Assembly: GCF_016901775.1 (NCBI RefSeq) | Contig: NZ_JACJKW010000002.1 | Coordinates: 98,845 to 162,844 of the forward strand | Origin: Intestinimonas butyriciproducens | Lineage (GTDB): Bacteria > Bacillota > Clostridia > Oscillospirales > Butyricicoccaceae | Length of the DNA stretch: 64,000 nt | Reading direction: 5' to 3' | Shown here: positions 24,948 through 34,171 of the stretch, in pieces | How positions within the stretch are numbered: the stretch's first letter is position 1 | Layout: every line of letters begins with the position of its first letter | Position numbers and translations under genes: made by a program | The notes under the pieces: model-generated | The model's input: only the letters and a program-made list of their open reading frames with translations | The model's database searches: none | Told to the model about the DNA's origin: nothing

Positions 24948-27947
24948 ATGCAGACACCCAAGCTGGATGGGCGGGATCGCCGGGATATCATGGACCAGCT
25001 GAAAGCTCTGGCCCGGAGTTATGTGCCTGAGTGGCGATGGGATGAGGAACACCCGGATGCCGGCATGGTTCTGGCCCATGTTTATGCTGCCATGATGGAA
25101 AATACTATCAGTAAATACAACCGGATCATGTACAACCATTTTCTGTCCTTCCTCAACTTGCTGGGTACCCGGCTTCTGCCTCCGGCCCCGGCGGAGGGGA
25201 TGGTGACGGTGGAAGTGCTCCCGGAGGGGGGAGAGGTCTATCTGCCCCAGGGCACAGTGGTGTATGCCGCCGCCGACACCGATGCCGGCCGGGTCTTTTA
25301 CGAGACTACTCAGGGCATGACTGCACTGGACACCCAGGTGGACAGCATCTTTTTCACCAGTGCCCGGAAGGACACCATCGTCATGGCCTATGACCGGCAG
25401 AAGCCGGGAGAGCCGGTGCGGCTTTTTGACCTGGAAGGGTATCCCCAGCTGCAGCAGCACATCCTGGTGTTCCGGGATGACCGGGCCTTTTATACCAAAG
25501 ACCGTACCCATTTTATGATGCGTCTCCATCACGCCCTTTCGGAAAAGCAGCGCCGTCAGCTGACAGAGGTGTTTTCCAATGAGGATATGGCTCAATGGGA
25601 ATACCATACCCAGGATGGCTGGGAACCCTTTGACCGGGTTTTTCTCACAGAAGAGGGCATCGGGCTGGAAGGAAGCCGGGGAAGCCATCCGGTGGAAGTG
25701 GAGGGGCAGCAGGCCATGGGGCTTCTTCGCTGCCGCCTGAAACAGATTCCCGATGGAGGGGTCTCCTTTACCCACAGCGCCTGGAAGGGCTGGGGAGAGG
25801 GGCTGGCTCCCGACGCTCTGTCCTGGGAGGGAAACCAACTGCCACAGGAGAATTTCTCCCCCTTTGGCGATGGGCTGAGCATCTTCACCGCCTTTCAGTT
25901 TTCCAGCCGGGAGGCTTTTTCCAAGGCCGGGGCCGTCATCACGGTGGACTTTGCCCTGGAATATTACAAAGTGCTCATTGAGCAGGCCTATGAGCCCGAT
26001 CCCATCCGCTACCGCAGCGTCATGACCCGGGAGGATTTTGAAGGCTCCCGGGAGCGGGATGTGCGCATCGAGCGGGTGGTGTGGGAATATTGGAACGGCT
26101 TGGGCTGGGCCCGGCTCTTTCCCCTGGGGGAGGAAGAGGATTTCTTCACCCCGGATCAGACCGGCGTGCGGATCAAGCGGCTCACCTTCCGCTGTCCCCC
26201 GGACATGGAAAGCCTGCTGGTAGGGGCTGCGGAGGGGCTGTTCATCCGGGCCCGTATCGACAAGCTCTCTTATCTGTTTTCCACCAAGGGCCATTACATC
26301 GTCCCCTTTGTGCGCCATATGGAGATCGGCTATCGGTACCAGGACTGGCAGGAAGGGAAAGAGGTGCTGGTGGAGAGCAATGTGGAGCGCAATCTGGTCG
26401 AGCTGCCCCACAGCGGCCAGACGCCTTTGGTGACGGCGGGACTTTGCCCCACAGCGGCCATGTATGTGTGCTTTACTAATCCCCTCACCGGCGGGCCTTT
26501 GCGCCTCTTCTGGGATGTGGACGAAGGGCTCTTTCCCGCCCCGCCCCCTCTCCGGTGGGAGTATTACGGTATCACCGTCAATGGGGAGCCGGGATGGAAA
26601 AGCATCGAAGTGATGGATCAGACCGAAAACCTCACCCGCAGCGGCATGGTGACTCTGGTGGGCAAAAAGGACTTTGCCAAAGCCCGGTTTTTCGGCCGGG
26701 AAGGGTATTTTGTCCGCCTCGTGGATGTGGATGGCCGCTATGACGAAAAGAAAAAAGGGAAAAATCCGGTGCTGCGGGCTGTGTGGCCCAATACCGTGCC
26801 GGTGATCCAGCGGGAGCGGGGCAGCCGGGCCTATTTCTACATCGGCCGGGGGGAAAAGAACAAGCGGTGTTCTTTGAATGTGCCCAATCTGTGGGAAACC
26901 AGGGTTTGGGTCAATGAACATGGTTCCCTTTCGGTAAAGGAAGAAGAGCAGCTGCTGCAAACCCCGGATGTGCTGGTGCAGCGCAGCGCCGAAGGCACGG
27001 TGGAACAGATCTGGGTGCCCTGGCGGGAAGTGGACCGCCTGGAAGGGTGCGGCGGGGAAGAGCGGGTCTATATGGTGGACTATTCCCAGGGGGATGTGGT
27101 CTTTGGGGACGGACGCCATGGCCGGATTCCACCGGAAAGTGGGGAAGAGAGCATCCTGGTGGAGCACACCCGCTGCGATGGCCACCACGGCAACATCCCG
27201 CAAGGGGGGATTATTGGCTTTTTGTCCCGCCCGGCGGGAGTGGCTGGGGTGACCAACCACAAGCCCATCAGCGGCGGCTCTCCCATGGAGACCATCGGCC
27301 AGGCCGCCCATCGCCGCACCGGCGAGGTGCTGGAAATGGACCGGCTGGTGACGCTGGAAGATCTGGAGCGGGCCGTGCTGGCCAGCAACCGGAATATCTG
27401 CCGGGTGAAATGCGCCGCCCATGTGGACCGGTATGGAAACCCGGCAGAAGGAAAGCTGGCGGTGGCAGTGCTGCCCCGGACCTTTGGCCGGGGCGGGGAG
27501 TTCTTCGATGCCCTGGTTCGCCGGGCCCGGCAGATGCTGGAGGAAAAGGCATCCCTACTGCTGGCCGGGGGCGGTCAGGTGGATTTCTTTGAGGTGCGGT
27601 ATGTGGAGGTTTATGTGACGGTGGATGCTGTCATCCCCGATTATGACTGTTACCATGAGACCCACCAGGCCATCCGCCGCAGGCTGGAGGAATTTCTCGA
27701 TCCCATCACCGGCAACTTCGGGGGCCAGGGCTGGGAGATCGGCCAGATCCCCAGCCGGGAGCTGATTTACAACAGCATCAAAACCATTCCCAACATCAAA
27801 TGGATCCGGGGATTGCATCTGTTTACTTATATGATCACCCAGGACGGACGGCAGGCGGTGGAATTTGACCGCCTGCGTCAGGATGGCTTTATTGTGCCGG
27901 TGTGTGGCGAACCGGAAATCAATCTGACCGCAGAACAGGGGAGGTGA
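24948..27947 (+). CDS. Large J-like baseplate wedge protein (Afp11/Pvc11-like)
   Basis: A 999-aa baseplate assembly protein of the gp6/J superfamily. The start, LDGRDRRDIMDQLKALARSY, and the following PEWRWDEEHPDAGMVLAHVYA are typical. A central block has VDYSQGDVVFGDGRHGRIPP, matching the conserved FGDG motif, and the end carries the J domain (GVTNHKPISGGSPMET, RRLEEFLDPITGNFGGQGW). It forms the wedge ring linking hub and sheath. Its length matches the largest Pvc11-type homologues. It is followed within five bases by the second J-like gene. Confidence 0.93.
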   Translation: MQTPKLDGRDRRDIMDQLKALARSYVPEWRWDEEHPDAGMVLAHVYAAMMENTISKYNRIMYNHFLSFLNLLGTRLLPPAPAEGMVTVEVLPEGGEVYLPQGTVVYAAADTDAGRVFYETTQGMTALDTQVDSIFFTSARKDTIVMAYDRQKPGEPVRLFDLEGYPQLQQHILVFRDDRAFYTKDRTHFMMRLHHALSEKQRRQLTEVFSNEDMAQWEYHTQDGWEPFDRVFLTEEGIGLEGSRGSHPVEVEGQQAMGLLRCRLKQIPDGGVSFTHSAWKGWGEGLAPDALSWEGNQLPQENFSPFGDGLSIFTAFQFSSREAFSKAGAVITVDFALEYYKVLIEQAYEPDPIRYRSVMTREDFEGSRERDVRIERVVWEYWNGLGWARLFPLGEEEDFFTPDQTGVRIKRLTFRCPPDMESLLVGAAEGLFIRARIDKLSYLFSTKGHYIVPFVRHMEIGYRYQDWQEGKEVLVESNVERNLVELPHSGQTPLVTAGLCPTAAMYVCFTNPLTGGPLRLFWDVDEGLFPAPPPLRWEYYGITVNGEPGWKSIEVMDQTENLTRSGMVTLVGKKDFAKARFFGREGYFVRLVDVDGRYDEKKKGKNPVLRAVWPNTVPVIQRERGSRAYFYIGRGEKNKRCSLNVPNLWETRVWVNEHGSLSVKEEEQLLQTPDVLVQRSAEGTVEQIWVPWREVDRLEGCGGEERVYMVDYSQGDVVFGDGRHGRIPPESGEESILVEHTRCDGHHGNIPQGGIIGFLSRPAGVAGVTNHKPISGGSPMETIGQAAHRRTGEVLEMDRLVTLEDLERAVLASNRNICRVKCAAHVDRYGNPAEGKLAVAVLPRTFGRGGEFFDALVRRARQMLEEKASLLLAGGGQVDFFEVRYVEVYVTVDAVIPDYDCYHETHQAIRRRLEEFLDPITGNFGGQGWEIGQIPSRELIYNSIKTIPNIKWIRGLHLFTYMITQDGRQAVEFDRLRQDGFIVPVCGEPEINLTAEQGR

Positions 27948-27951
27948 GGGC

Positions 27952-30012
27952 GTGCTCAAACTGGAAAAACTCAACAGTGAGACCTTTGAGGACATTGTGG
28001 AGGCCGCCGTCAAGGAGATCGCCCGTCACGACACCTCCTGGAACAATCTTCAGGCCGCCGATCCGGGCATGACCCTGGTGGATCTGCTGGCCTGGCTCAA
28101 GGCCATGCAGCATCAATATATGTCGGTGATCTTTCCCGAAAGCAAGCGGCGTTTTCTGGAGCTTCTGGGCATGGAATCCCGCCCGGTGCGATGCGCCCGT
28201 ACATTGGTGGAGGTCTCCGGGGCCGAAACAGACCTCCCTATCCCGGAAGAAAGCAAGTGGCGGGCCGGGGAGCTGGTGTTTGAAAACAGGACCCCTGCCG
28301 CCGCTCTGGCAAGCCGGCTGAAAAGCGTGGTGTTCCGCAGCGGAGAGCGGGCGGAGCAAGTGGAAGCCGGACAGCTGGGACAGGGGCGGTTGTTTCCCAT
28401 TTTCCCCGGTCTGGGAGCCGAACCGGCCCGGGAGCCCCGGGAGGAAATGGAGCTTTTTTTCACAGATCCCATTCCTTCGGGCTGGGTGTTTTCCCTGTAT
28501 GTTTCCCTTCAGGAGGACCCCCGCCGCACGCCGGTGCAGGAAGGGGACGGCTTTGTGCCCCTGGCCCGGCTCTCCTGGGAGGTTTATACCGGAGACGGGT
28601 GGAAAGCGGCGGAAGTGGTGCGGGACGATACCCATGGCTTCCTCTTTTCCGGCCTTCTGAGCCTGTGCCATGATGGGGAGATGATTCCCCTGGAAGAGCA
28701 GGGCTTTGCCCTGCGGGTGCGGCTTTTGCAGGACGGCTACGATCTGCCGCCTCAAGTGCGGGACATCCGCTTCAATGTGGTGGAGGTCTTTCAGCAGGAC
28801 ACCCTGGTGCGCCAGGATGTGTTCCATGGCCCGGCGGTGATGGAAAGCCATTTGGGGCTTTTTGGCCGCCATCGGGTCTTTGTCAATGGGGAAGAGGGCT
28901 GGCAGGAAACCGGCTTCTCCTTGGAAGAGCAGGATGGAAAGCAAGTGATCCGGCCCCAGCAGGAAGGCGGCGGGGAGACCATGGTGATCTCCTACGGCCT
29001 GGACGAGCCCCAAGGGGTGACGCTGGGAAGCGGCACCGGTTTTTCCCATCAGCGGCTGGAGTTTCCCCTGGTGAAAAAGGGCATTTTGGACCTGAATCTG
29101 CTCATCGGCCGGGGAAGGGGAGAAAAAGCCGTTTTCACCCAGTGGGAAAAGCGGGAGGACTTTTATTCCTCCGGCCCCCGGGACCGGCATTTCGTCATGG
29201 ATGCGGAAGAAGGGATTCTTCAGTTTGGCGACCATGTCCAAGGAGTCATGCCTCCCAAAGGCGAGGGAAACATTCTGCTGGGACGGTGCCGGGTGAGTCG
29301 GGGCAAGGAAGGGAACATCAAGGCCGGACAGATCCGGAAGCTGGATGCTTTTTCTCCTGCGTTGGCGGCGCTGACGGTGCGCCAGATTCTCCCGGCTTCC
29401 GGGGGAGAGGACGGAGAAAAACTGGAAGAGACCCTGGCGCGGGCCGAAGAAGCCCTCCGCTCGGGAGAGCGGGCGGTGACGGAAGCGGATTACCAGGCCC
29501 TTCTCCAAAAAATCCCCGGTCTGATTGTGGAAAACAGCCGGGTGCTCACCGGCTTTGCAGGGCCGGAGGACCGGCGGATCACTTTGGTGGTGCAGGGGGC
29601 AGGTCGGGCCAGAGAGCAAGCTCTTCCCTCCTACGAAGAGAACATCCGCCGGGTGATGGACCGGCACCGGCTGCTCACCACCCAGATCCATGTGGTGTGG
29701 CCCCGGCGGGTGGAGCTGGTGGTGCGGGGCCGCCTGGCCGCCGCCCCTTATGGCCAGGATGCTCCCGGACAGGTGCGCCGCCGAATGGAGCAATTCGTGC
29801 GGGATCTCAATCAGAATTTTGGCAGCGTATTCAGCTTTGGGGAGCTTTATTGTGCTGTGGATCTGCTGGACTGCGTGGAGCGGATCGAAAGCCTGAGCGT
29901 GGAGCCGGTGGGAGAATACATCCAGAAGACCACCGCCGACGACATTCTGGCGCCCCCCAACAGCATTTATCATATCACCCGCTTCGAGCTGAGCTTCACC
30001 GGCAGCTTGTAA
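27952..30012 (+). CDS. Second J-like baseplate wedge protein
   Basis: A 686-aa protein whose N-terminus (KLNSETFEDIVEAAVKEIAR, then DPGMTLVDLLAWLKAM) and FGDHVQGVMPPKGEGN motif near residue 425 place it in the same gp6/J-like family as its neighbour. Its C-terminal region has AVTEADYQALLQKIPGL and a later FGELYCAVDLLDCVERI strand-helix. Two unlike J-type proteins per wedge are normal for Afp/PVC-type baseplates (Afp11/Afp12). The start is GTG 27952 after GAGGTGAGG. Confidence 0.9.
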   Translation: MLKLEKLNSETFEDIVEAAVKEIARHDTSWNNLQAADPGMTLVDLLAWLKAMQHQYMSVIFPESKRRFLELLGMESRPVRCARTLVEVSGAETDLPIPEESKWRAGELVFENRTPAAALASRLKSVVFRSGERAEQVEAGQLGQGRLFPIFPGLGAEPAREPREEMELFFTDPIPSGWVFSLYVSLQEDPRRTPVQEGDGFVPLARLSWEVYTGDGWKAAEVVRDDTHGFLFSGLLSLCHDGEMIPLEEQGFALRVRLLQDGYDLPPQVRDIRFNVVEVFQQDTLVRQDVFHGPAVMESHLGLFGRHRVFVNGEEGWQETGFSLEEQDGKQVIRPQQEGGGETMVISYGLDEPQGVTLGSGTGFSHQRLEFPLVKKGILDLNLLIGRGRGEKAVFTQWEKREDFYSSGPRDRHFVMDAEEGILQFGDHVQGVMPPKGEGNILLGRCRVSRGKEGNIKAGQIRKLDAFSPALAALTVRQILPASGGEDGEKLEETLARAEEALRSGERAVTEADYQALLQKIPGLIVENSRVLTGFAGPEDRRITLVVQGAGRAREQALPSYEENIRRVMDRHRLLTTQIHVVWPRRVELVVRGRLAAAPYGQDAPGQVRRRMEQFVRDLNQNFGSVFSFGELYCAVDLLDCVERIESLSVEPVGEYIQKTTADDILAPPNSIYHITRFELSFTGSL

Positions 30013-30033
30013 GGGGAAAAAGGAGGTGGGACC

Positions 30034-31194
30034 GTGGCATCGGGAACCAAACATTTTCTCTATAACCGTCGGGAGGACTGGGAGGACATGGGCTTTATCC
30101 AGGGCCTTTCCGCCGGAGATGGAGGTTTGTGTCTGGAAAATGCAGGGGAAGGAACCTACATATCCCGCAGCCTGGATACCCTGGAAAAGGGCACGGTGTG
30201 GCACCGGCTGCGGCTGGAAAGCACATTGCCGGACAACGCCCGGCTGGAGCTTTTTGTCTATTGCAGCGATGAGGATACCGCCCCTTTCCCGGGCGAGAGC
30301 CGTCAGAAGCTGGATGACTGGCTGGAAAAGGCGGATGGAAAGGCCCGGGAAGAGTTTTTCCGCCGCTATGGGCAAAAAAGCTGGGATGACCCTCAGGATC
30401 TGACACTCTATGGACTGCAAGGCCGCTATCTGTGGTTCTGCCTTTTTTTCCACAGTTACGACGGGGAGGCCGTACAGGTGCACAGCGTCAAGCTGGAGTT
30501 TCCCCGCATTGCCTTTATCGACTATCTGCCCCAGGTCTACCGGGGAGCGGACAGCCGGGATTCCTTTCTGGCCCGGTTTCTCAGCCTGTTCCAGTCCATC
30601 TATGTGGACCTGGAAGAGGACATCGACCAGATGCCCGCCCGATGCGATGCGGCGGTCACCTCACCGGAGTTCCTCCGGTTTTTGGGGGAGATGCTGGCGG
30701 TGCCCCAGCAGGGGCTGTGGCCGGAAGGCAAGCTGCGCAGCCTTCTCAAACAGGCGGCGGGGCTCTACCGGATCAAGGGCACCCGGCGGGCACTGGAGCA
30801 GGTGGTGGAGCTTTATACCGGTTATGCCCCCCGGATTGTGGAGCAGTTTGAACCGGCGTCCCAGCCCATCTGGAGGCAGGACCAGGAGGCTCTGGAGCGG
30901 CTTTACGGCAAAAGACGGCATACCTTTACGGTGCTTATGCCAGGCAAGGCCGGCGGCCCGGAGGAATATGCCAGGCTCTATCAGATCATCCAGAGCTTCA
31001 AACCGGTGGATGCTGTGTGCAATCTGGTGTTTATGAACGATGAATTGATTCTTGGCCAGCACTGCTATCTGGGGATAAATTCCATCCTGGGCAGAAGCAG
31101 AGGCCTGGTGCTGGACGGCGGCGCTGTGCCCAGCGCACCCTATCTGGCTCAATCGGCGACGGGAGGAAGGACGAATGAACAATCTGCAATATAG
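30034..31194 (+). CDS. P2 gpI-like baseplate/tail protein
   Basis: A 386-aa protein. The N-terminal half (about 1-165) is a beta-rich jelly-roll-like domain; the C-terminal half from PRIAFIDYLPQVYRG shows the TIGR02242/gpI signature with FLARFLSLFQSIYVDLEED, FLGEMLAVP and LYRIKGTRRALEQVVELYTG. Such proteins connect the baseplate to outer elements. The start is GTG with AAAGGAGGTGG. The last 20 bases overlap the next gene, so translation is probably coupled. Confidence 0.9.
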   Translation: MASGTKHFLYNRREDWEDMGFIQGLSAGDGGLCLENAGEGTYISRSLDTLEKGTVWHRLRLESTLPDNARLELFVYCSDEDTAPFPGESRQKLDDWLEKADGKAREEFFRRYGQKSWDDPQDLTLYGLQGRYLWFCLFFHSYDGEAVQVHSVKLEFPRIAFIDYLPQVYRGADSRDSFLARFLSLFQSIYVDLEEDIDQMPARCDAAVTSPEFLRFLGEMLAVPQQGLWPEGKLRSLLKQAAGLYRIKGTRRALEQVVELYTGYAPRIVEQFEPASQPIWRQDQEALERLYGKRRHTFTVLMPGKAGGPEEYARLYQIIQSFKPVDAVCNLVFMNDELILGQHCYLGINSILGRSRGLVLDGGAVPSAPYLAQSATGGRTNEQSAI

Positions 31195-32941
31195 CTCCGG
31201 CGAGCGCAACCATTATTTTTACGGCAAGCTGATGACCGTCCGGGATTTCCAGGACGAGCAGACCTATATGAACAACAAGCGCCGCCTGGGCAACCGCCTG
31301 CTCCATGGGGCCGGTATCGTGGCCGGGCTGGGGGTGCTGCTGGTGGACAACCAGACCTTTTCCCTGGAGGCGGGTATGGCGCTGGACTATCTGGGCCGGG
31401 AGATCCTGGTGCAGGATCCCTGCGTCAAGCGCATCAGCGCCATCCAGGGCTTTGATCAGATCCAGCAAAGCGGGGATGTGTACCTGGGCATCCGCTACCA
31501 GGAAGAAGAGTGCGAAGGCACCTTCTCGGTGGCAGGCAGCGGGGAAAACACAGAGGCCGGCCGGCAGTACAACCGGGTGCGGGAAGGCTATGAACTGTTC
31601 CTCACCACAAAGGAGCCCAACCGGCAGATGTTGGGTGTGGACAGTGTGCTTTATGACCTGATCACCCTTTATGACGAGGACGGCGTGCGCATCCGGCTGG
31701 AGGTGCCCCGTTATGCCAACACCGATCACCAGTTTGCTTTGCGGGTGCTCTTTGAAAAGCGGGATGTGTCGGCGCCGGTGCATTTTTCCTTTGACATCGA
31801 AAGCGACCTGTTCCGCTCGCCCAAGGGGGAAAATCGGGTGCGGGTGGAATACACCGAGACCGAGGTGACCACCCACAAGGAAGTGACCCTGCCCTATACC
31901 ATGGACTGCGGCCCGGTGAAGGACGATTACACTTCGGTGAAGGTGCCCAAGGAGAGCTTTTCTCTCCGCCTGGGCAGCAAGGAAGCGCCGGGGCTTTCCC
32001 AGGAGGTGAGCCAGCCGGTGGAAGTCACCCGCCGGGATCTGGGGGAAGTGGTGATGGAAAATTACTACACCCGCCATTTTGACGAGCTGCTCACGCCCCG
32101 GGAGGATCAGGAGATCTACCTGGCCAAGTTCCATATCGTGGCCGGACAAAGCGCCTTTTTCATCGAGAAAGTGGTGCAGAATCCCTTCTCCCAGCATCTT
32201 CCCAACACCCAGCTGATGAGCCTTCTGCAAAAGCTGGGAGGCCATCGGGAGGATCATAACGGCGAGAGAAAAGCCCAGCAGGATTCCATGAGGGAAAAAA
32301 CAGAAAAAAACCAGGCGCCTGCCAAAAAAATGGCCCAGGGTGTGGAAAATGTGGCTTTGGGTGTGGCGCCCAAGGCAGGACGGACCTATTATTCCCATGA
32401 GTTCATCCACGGCCTGGGAGCCGGGCGGGTGCGGGCCATGGTGGCCGTGGAGACCGGAAGCCAGGGGAGCAAGGGAGACAACCTGATCTTTGGCGATGGG
32501 GTCTTCGGCGGGGAGGAATTTTCCCTGGGAGCTCCGGCCTGTGCCCTGGGGGCCATGGTCAATGTGAAAAAGGGCACCTTGCAGCTGGGGCTGCGGCTGA
32601 TGGAAAAGACCAGCCAGCAGAACATCCGCCTGCGTTGGTGGGCCTGGAAAGACGAAGAAGAAAACCAGGAGAAGGAAGACCTGGTGGGGGACGTGCAGGT
32701 GAGCATTACACCCAATACGGTGGATGTGGAGCCTTTGCAGCAGGTGCGCTTTACCGCCATGGTGGAAGGCAGTGCCAGCCAGGAGGTGACCTGGTCGGTG
32801 GCCGAGAAGAACGGCGGCAGCATCGACCGCAACGGTCTTTACACCGCACCGGCCACCGAAGGGGTCTTTGAGATCCGGGCCCAGAGCGCCAAGTATGGCC
32901 AGCACCAGGCCAGCGCCTATGTGGTGGTGCGCAAACTGTAA
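31175..32941 (+). CDS. CIS baseplate-associated protein with C-terminal Ig-like domain
   Basis: A 588-aa protein. The start (RNHYFYGKLMTVRDFQDEQ, then RRLGNRLLHGAGIVAGLGV) matches a conserved but uncharacterised family found in many contractile injection clusters next to the gpI-like gene. A mixed beta middle is followed by a charged linker near 360-385. The last 75 residues look like a bacterial Ig-like domain (TPNTVDVEPLQQVRF, ITWS-like VTWSVAEKNGG, GLYTAPATEGVFEI). No fibre gene is present in the locus, so an outward-facing role is conceivable (inference). It overlaps the preceding gene by 20 bases. Confidence 0.82.
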   Translation: MNNLQYSSGERNHYFYGKLMTVRDFQDEQTYMNNKRRLGNRLLHGAGIVAGLGVLLVDNQTFSLEAGMALDYLGREILVQDPCVKRISAIQGFDQIQQSGDVYLGIRYQEEECEGTFSVAGSGENTEAGRQYNRVREGYELFLTTKEPNRQMLGVDSVLYDLITLYDEDGVRIRLEVPRYANTDHQFALRVLFEKRDVSAPVHFSFDIESDLFRSPKGENRVRVEYTETEVTTHKEVTLPYTMDCGPVKDDYTSVKVPKESFSLRLGSKEAPGLSQEVSQPVEVTRRDLGEVVMENYYTRHFDELLTPREDQEIYLAKFHIVAGQSAFFIEKVVQNPFSQHLPNTQLMSLLQKLGGHREDHNGERKAQQDSMREKTEKNQAPAKKMAQGVENVALGVAPKAGRTYYSHEFIHGLGAGRVRAMVAVETGSQGSKGDNLIFGDGVFGGEEFSLGAPACALGAMVNVKKGTLQLGLRLMEKTSQQNIRLRWWAWKDEEENQEKEDLVGDVQVSITPNTVDVEPLQQVRFTAMVEGSASQEVTWSVAEKNGGSIDRNGLYTAPATEGVFEIRAQSAKYGQHQASAYVVVRKL

Positions 32942-33005
32942 AAAGCCCGATTCCCCGAAGGGGGAATGAGAAGCTGCGAAAATTTTGGAATAAGGAGGCG
33001 GCACA

Positions 33006-34145
33006 ATGGCAGAGGAAAAACAAGCAAACACCCAGTCCACCCTGTATCAGACACTGGGCACGCTCACCGATACCCTGTATCTGACGGCCCAGGTGGTCAG
33101 CCGCCCGGGGGAAAAGGAGCTTTTGCTCTCCAACCGGGTGCCTCATGGGGAAGAGACCCGAGCCTTTTTCAGCCAGCTTTATGCCGCCTTCACCCGCCGG
33201 GAGGAACGGTCGGATTTTGTGGATCTGTTCAGTGCGGGACAGGATTTTTATGCCATCTTCCGCTACTACGAAGGCCGGTCCCTGGCGGAGAGTTTCCGGG
33301 ACTGTCCGGGAAACACCGAAAAGCGGCTGGGCATTCTGATCAGGGCATTGTTCCGGGTTCACACCGGCGGCGCCGGTTTGCCGGAGAGTGTGCAGTGCGC
33401 CTTGCTCCAGCCGGAGAACATTCTGCTGGATCAGGAAGAAAATGTGCGCTTGCTTTACCAGTTCCACCCGGAGTTTTTCACCGGGAATGTGGGGTGCTCC
33501 CGCTGGAAGGAGACGGCGGCTCTGATGGAATTTATGCTCCGCCGGGAGCTGAAAAATCCTTACCATAAGGCGCTGCGGGACATCTGCAAAATGTGTGAGG
33601 CCGGGCTGTATGACGGCCTGCCGCCCCTGATCCGGGATCTGGAAAAGGCCCGGGACGGTCTGGGACAAAACGGACTCATCCCCAGGGCCAAGGCTTTTTT
33701 CCAGGAAAACAAAAGGCGGCTGGCCCAGGTTTCCTGGCTGGGGATGGTGGTGCTGTTTTTCTGCCTTGTGGTCTACTTTATTACCTCTCTCACGGGAGGA
33801 GAAGAAGCGGCCGGGGAACCCATCACCCAGATCGGTCTGGTTTCCTATGGAGAGGGCCAGGAGGAAGAAGGAAGCATTCAGCTTCAGGATCCCACCCGGC
33901 CCCCGGAAGAGGAAAAAGTGGCCTTTGCGTCCCTGCCTGAGCCGGAGGAACTGCTGACCTCGGAGGATTATATTGTGGCGCCTGGGGACACCTGGGATTC
34001 TATCTGTGAAAGCTATTATGGCGCTGCCGGATATGCCCCCGCAGCCGCCAGCTATAATGGCCTGGACACCGGGAGAGAGCCTCAGGCCGGCACCGTTCTG
34101 CGGCTGCCTATGAAGGATCAGCTGGCCCAGTACCTGGAAGATTGA
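33006..34145 (+). CDS. EssB/YukC-like pseudokinase with one TM helix and C-terminal LysM
   Basis: A 379-aa membrane protein. Residues of about 1-230 resemble a degenerate protein-kinase fold: QDFYAIFRYYEGRSLAES in the N-lobe and LLQPENILLDQEENVRLLYQ at the catalytic loop, but the HRD and DFG residues and the beta-3 Lys are not recognisable. EssB/YukC of type VII secretion has the same kind of domain. One TM helix lies at about 240-262 (GMVVLFFCLVVYFITSL). An acidic linker leads to a LysM at about 318-375 (YIVAPGDTWDSICESYYG). Expected topology is cytoplasmic N-terminus with wall-binding C-terminus. AAGGAGG precedes the ATG. Confidence 0.75.
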   Translation: MAEEKQANTQSTLYQTLGTLTDTLYLTAQVVSRPGEKELLLSNRVPHGEETRAFFSQLYAAFTRREERSDFVDLFSAGQDFYAIFRYYEGRSLAESFRDCPGNTEKRLGILIRALFRVHTGGAGLPESVQCALLQPENILLDQEENVRLLYQFHPEFFTGNVGCSRWKETAALMEFMLRRELKNPYHKALRDICKMCEAGLYDGLPPLIRDLEKARDGLGQNGLIPRAKAFFQENKRRLAQVSWLGMVVLFFCLVVYFITSLTGGEEAAGEPITQIGLVSYGEGQEEEGSIQLQDPTRPPEEEKVAFASLPEPEELLTSEDYIVAPGDTWDSICESYYGAAGYAPAAASYNGLDTGREPQAGTVLRLPMKDQLAQYLED

Positions 34146-34171
34146 CGGCCCGGCGGTAGGAGAAGAGCGTT

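Noticed and set aside
24795..27422. An 875-aa minus-strand open frame across the large J-like gene
   Set aside because: Antisense shadow of a recognised baseplate gene, with no domain, ribosome site or promoter.
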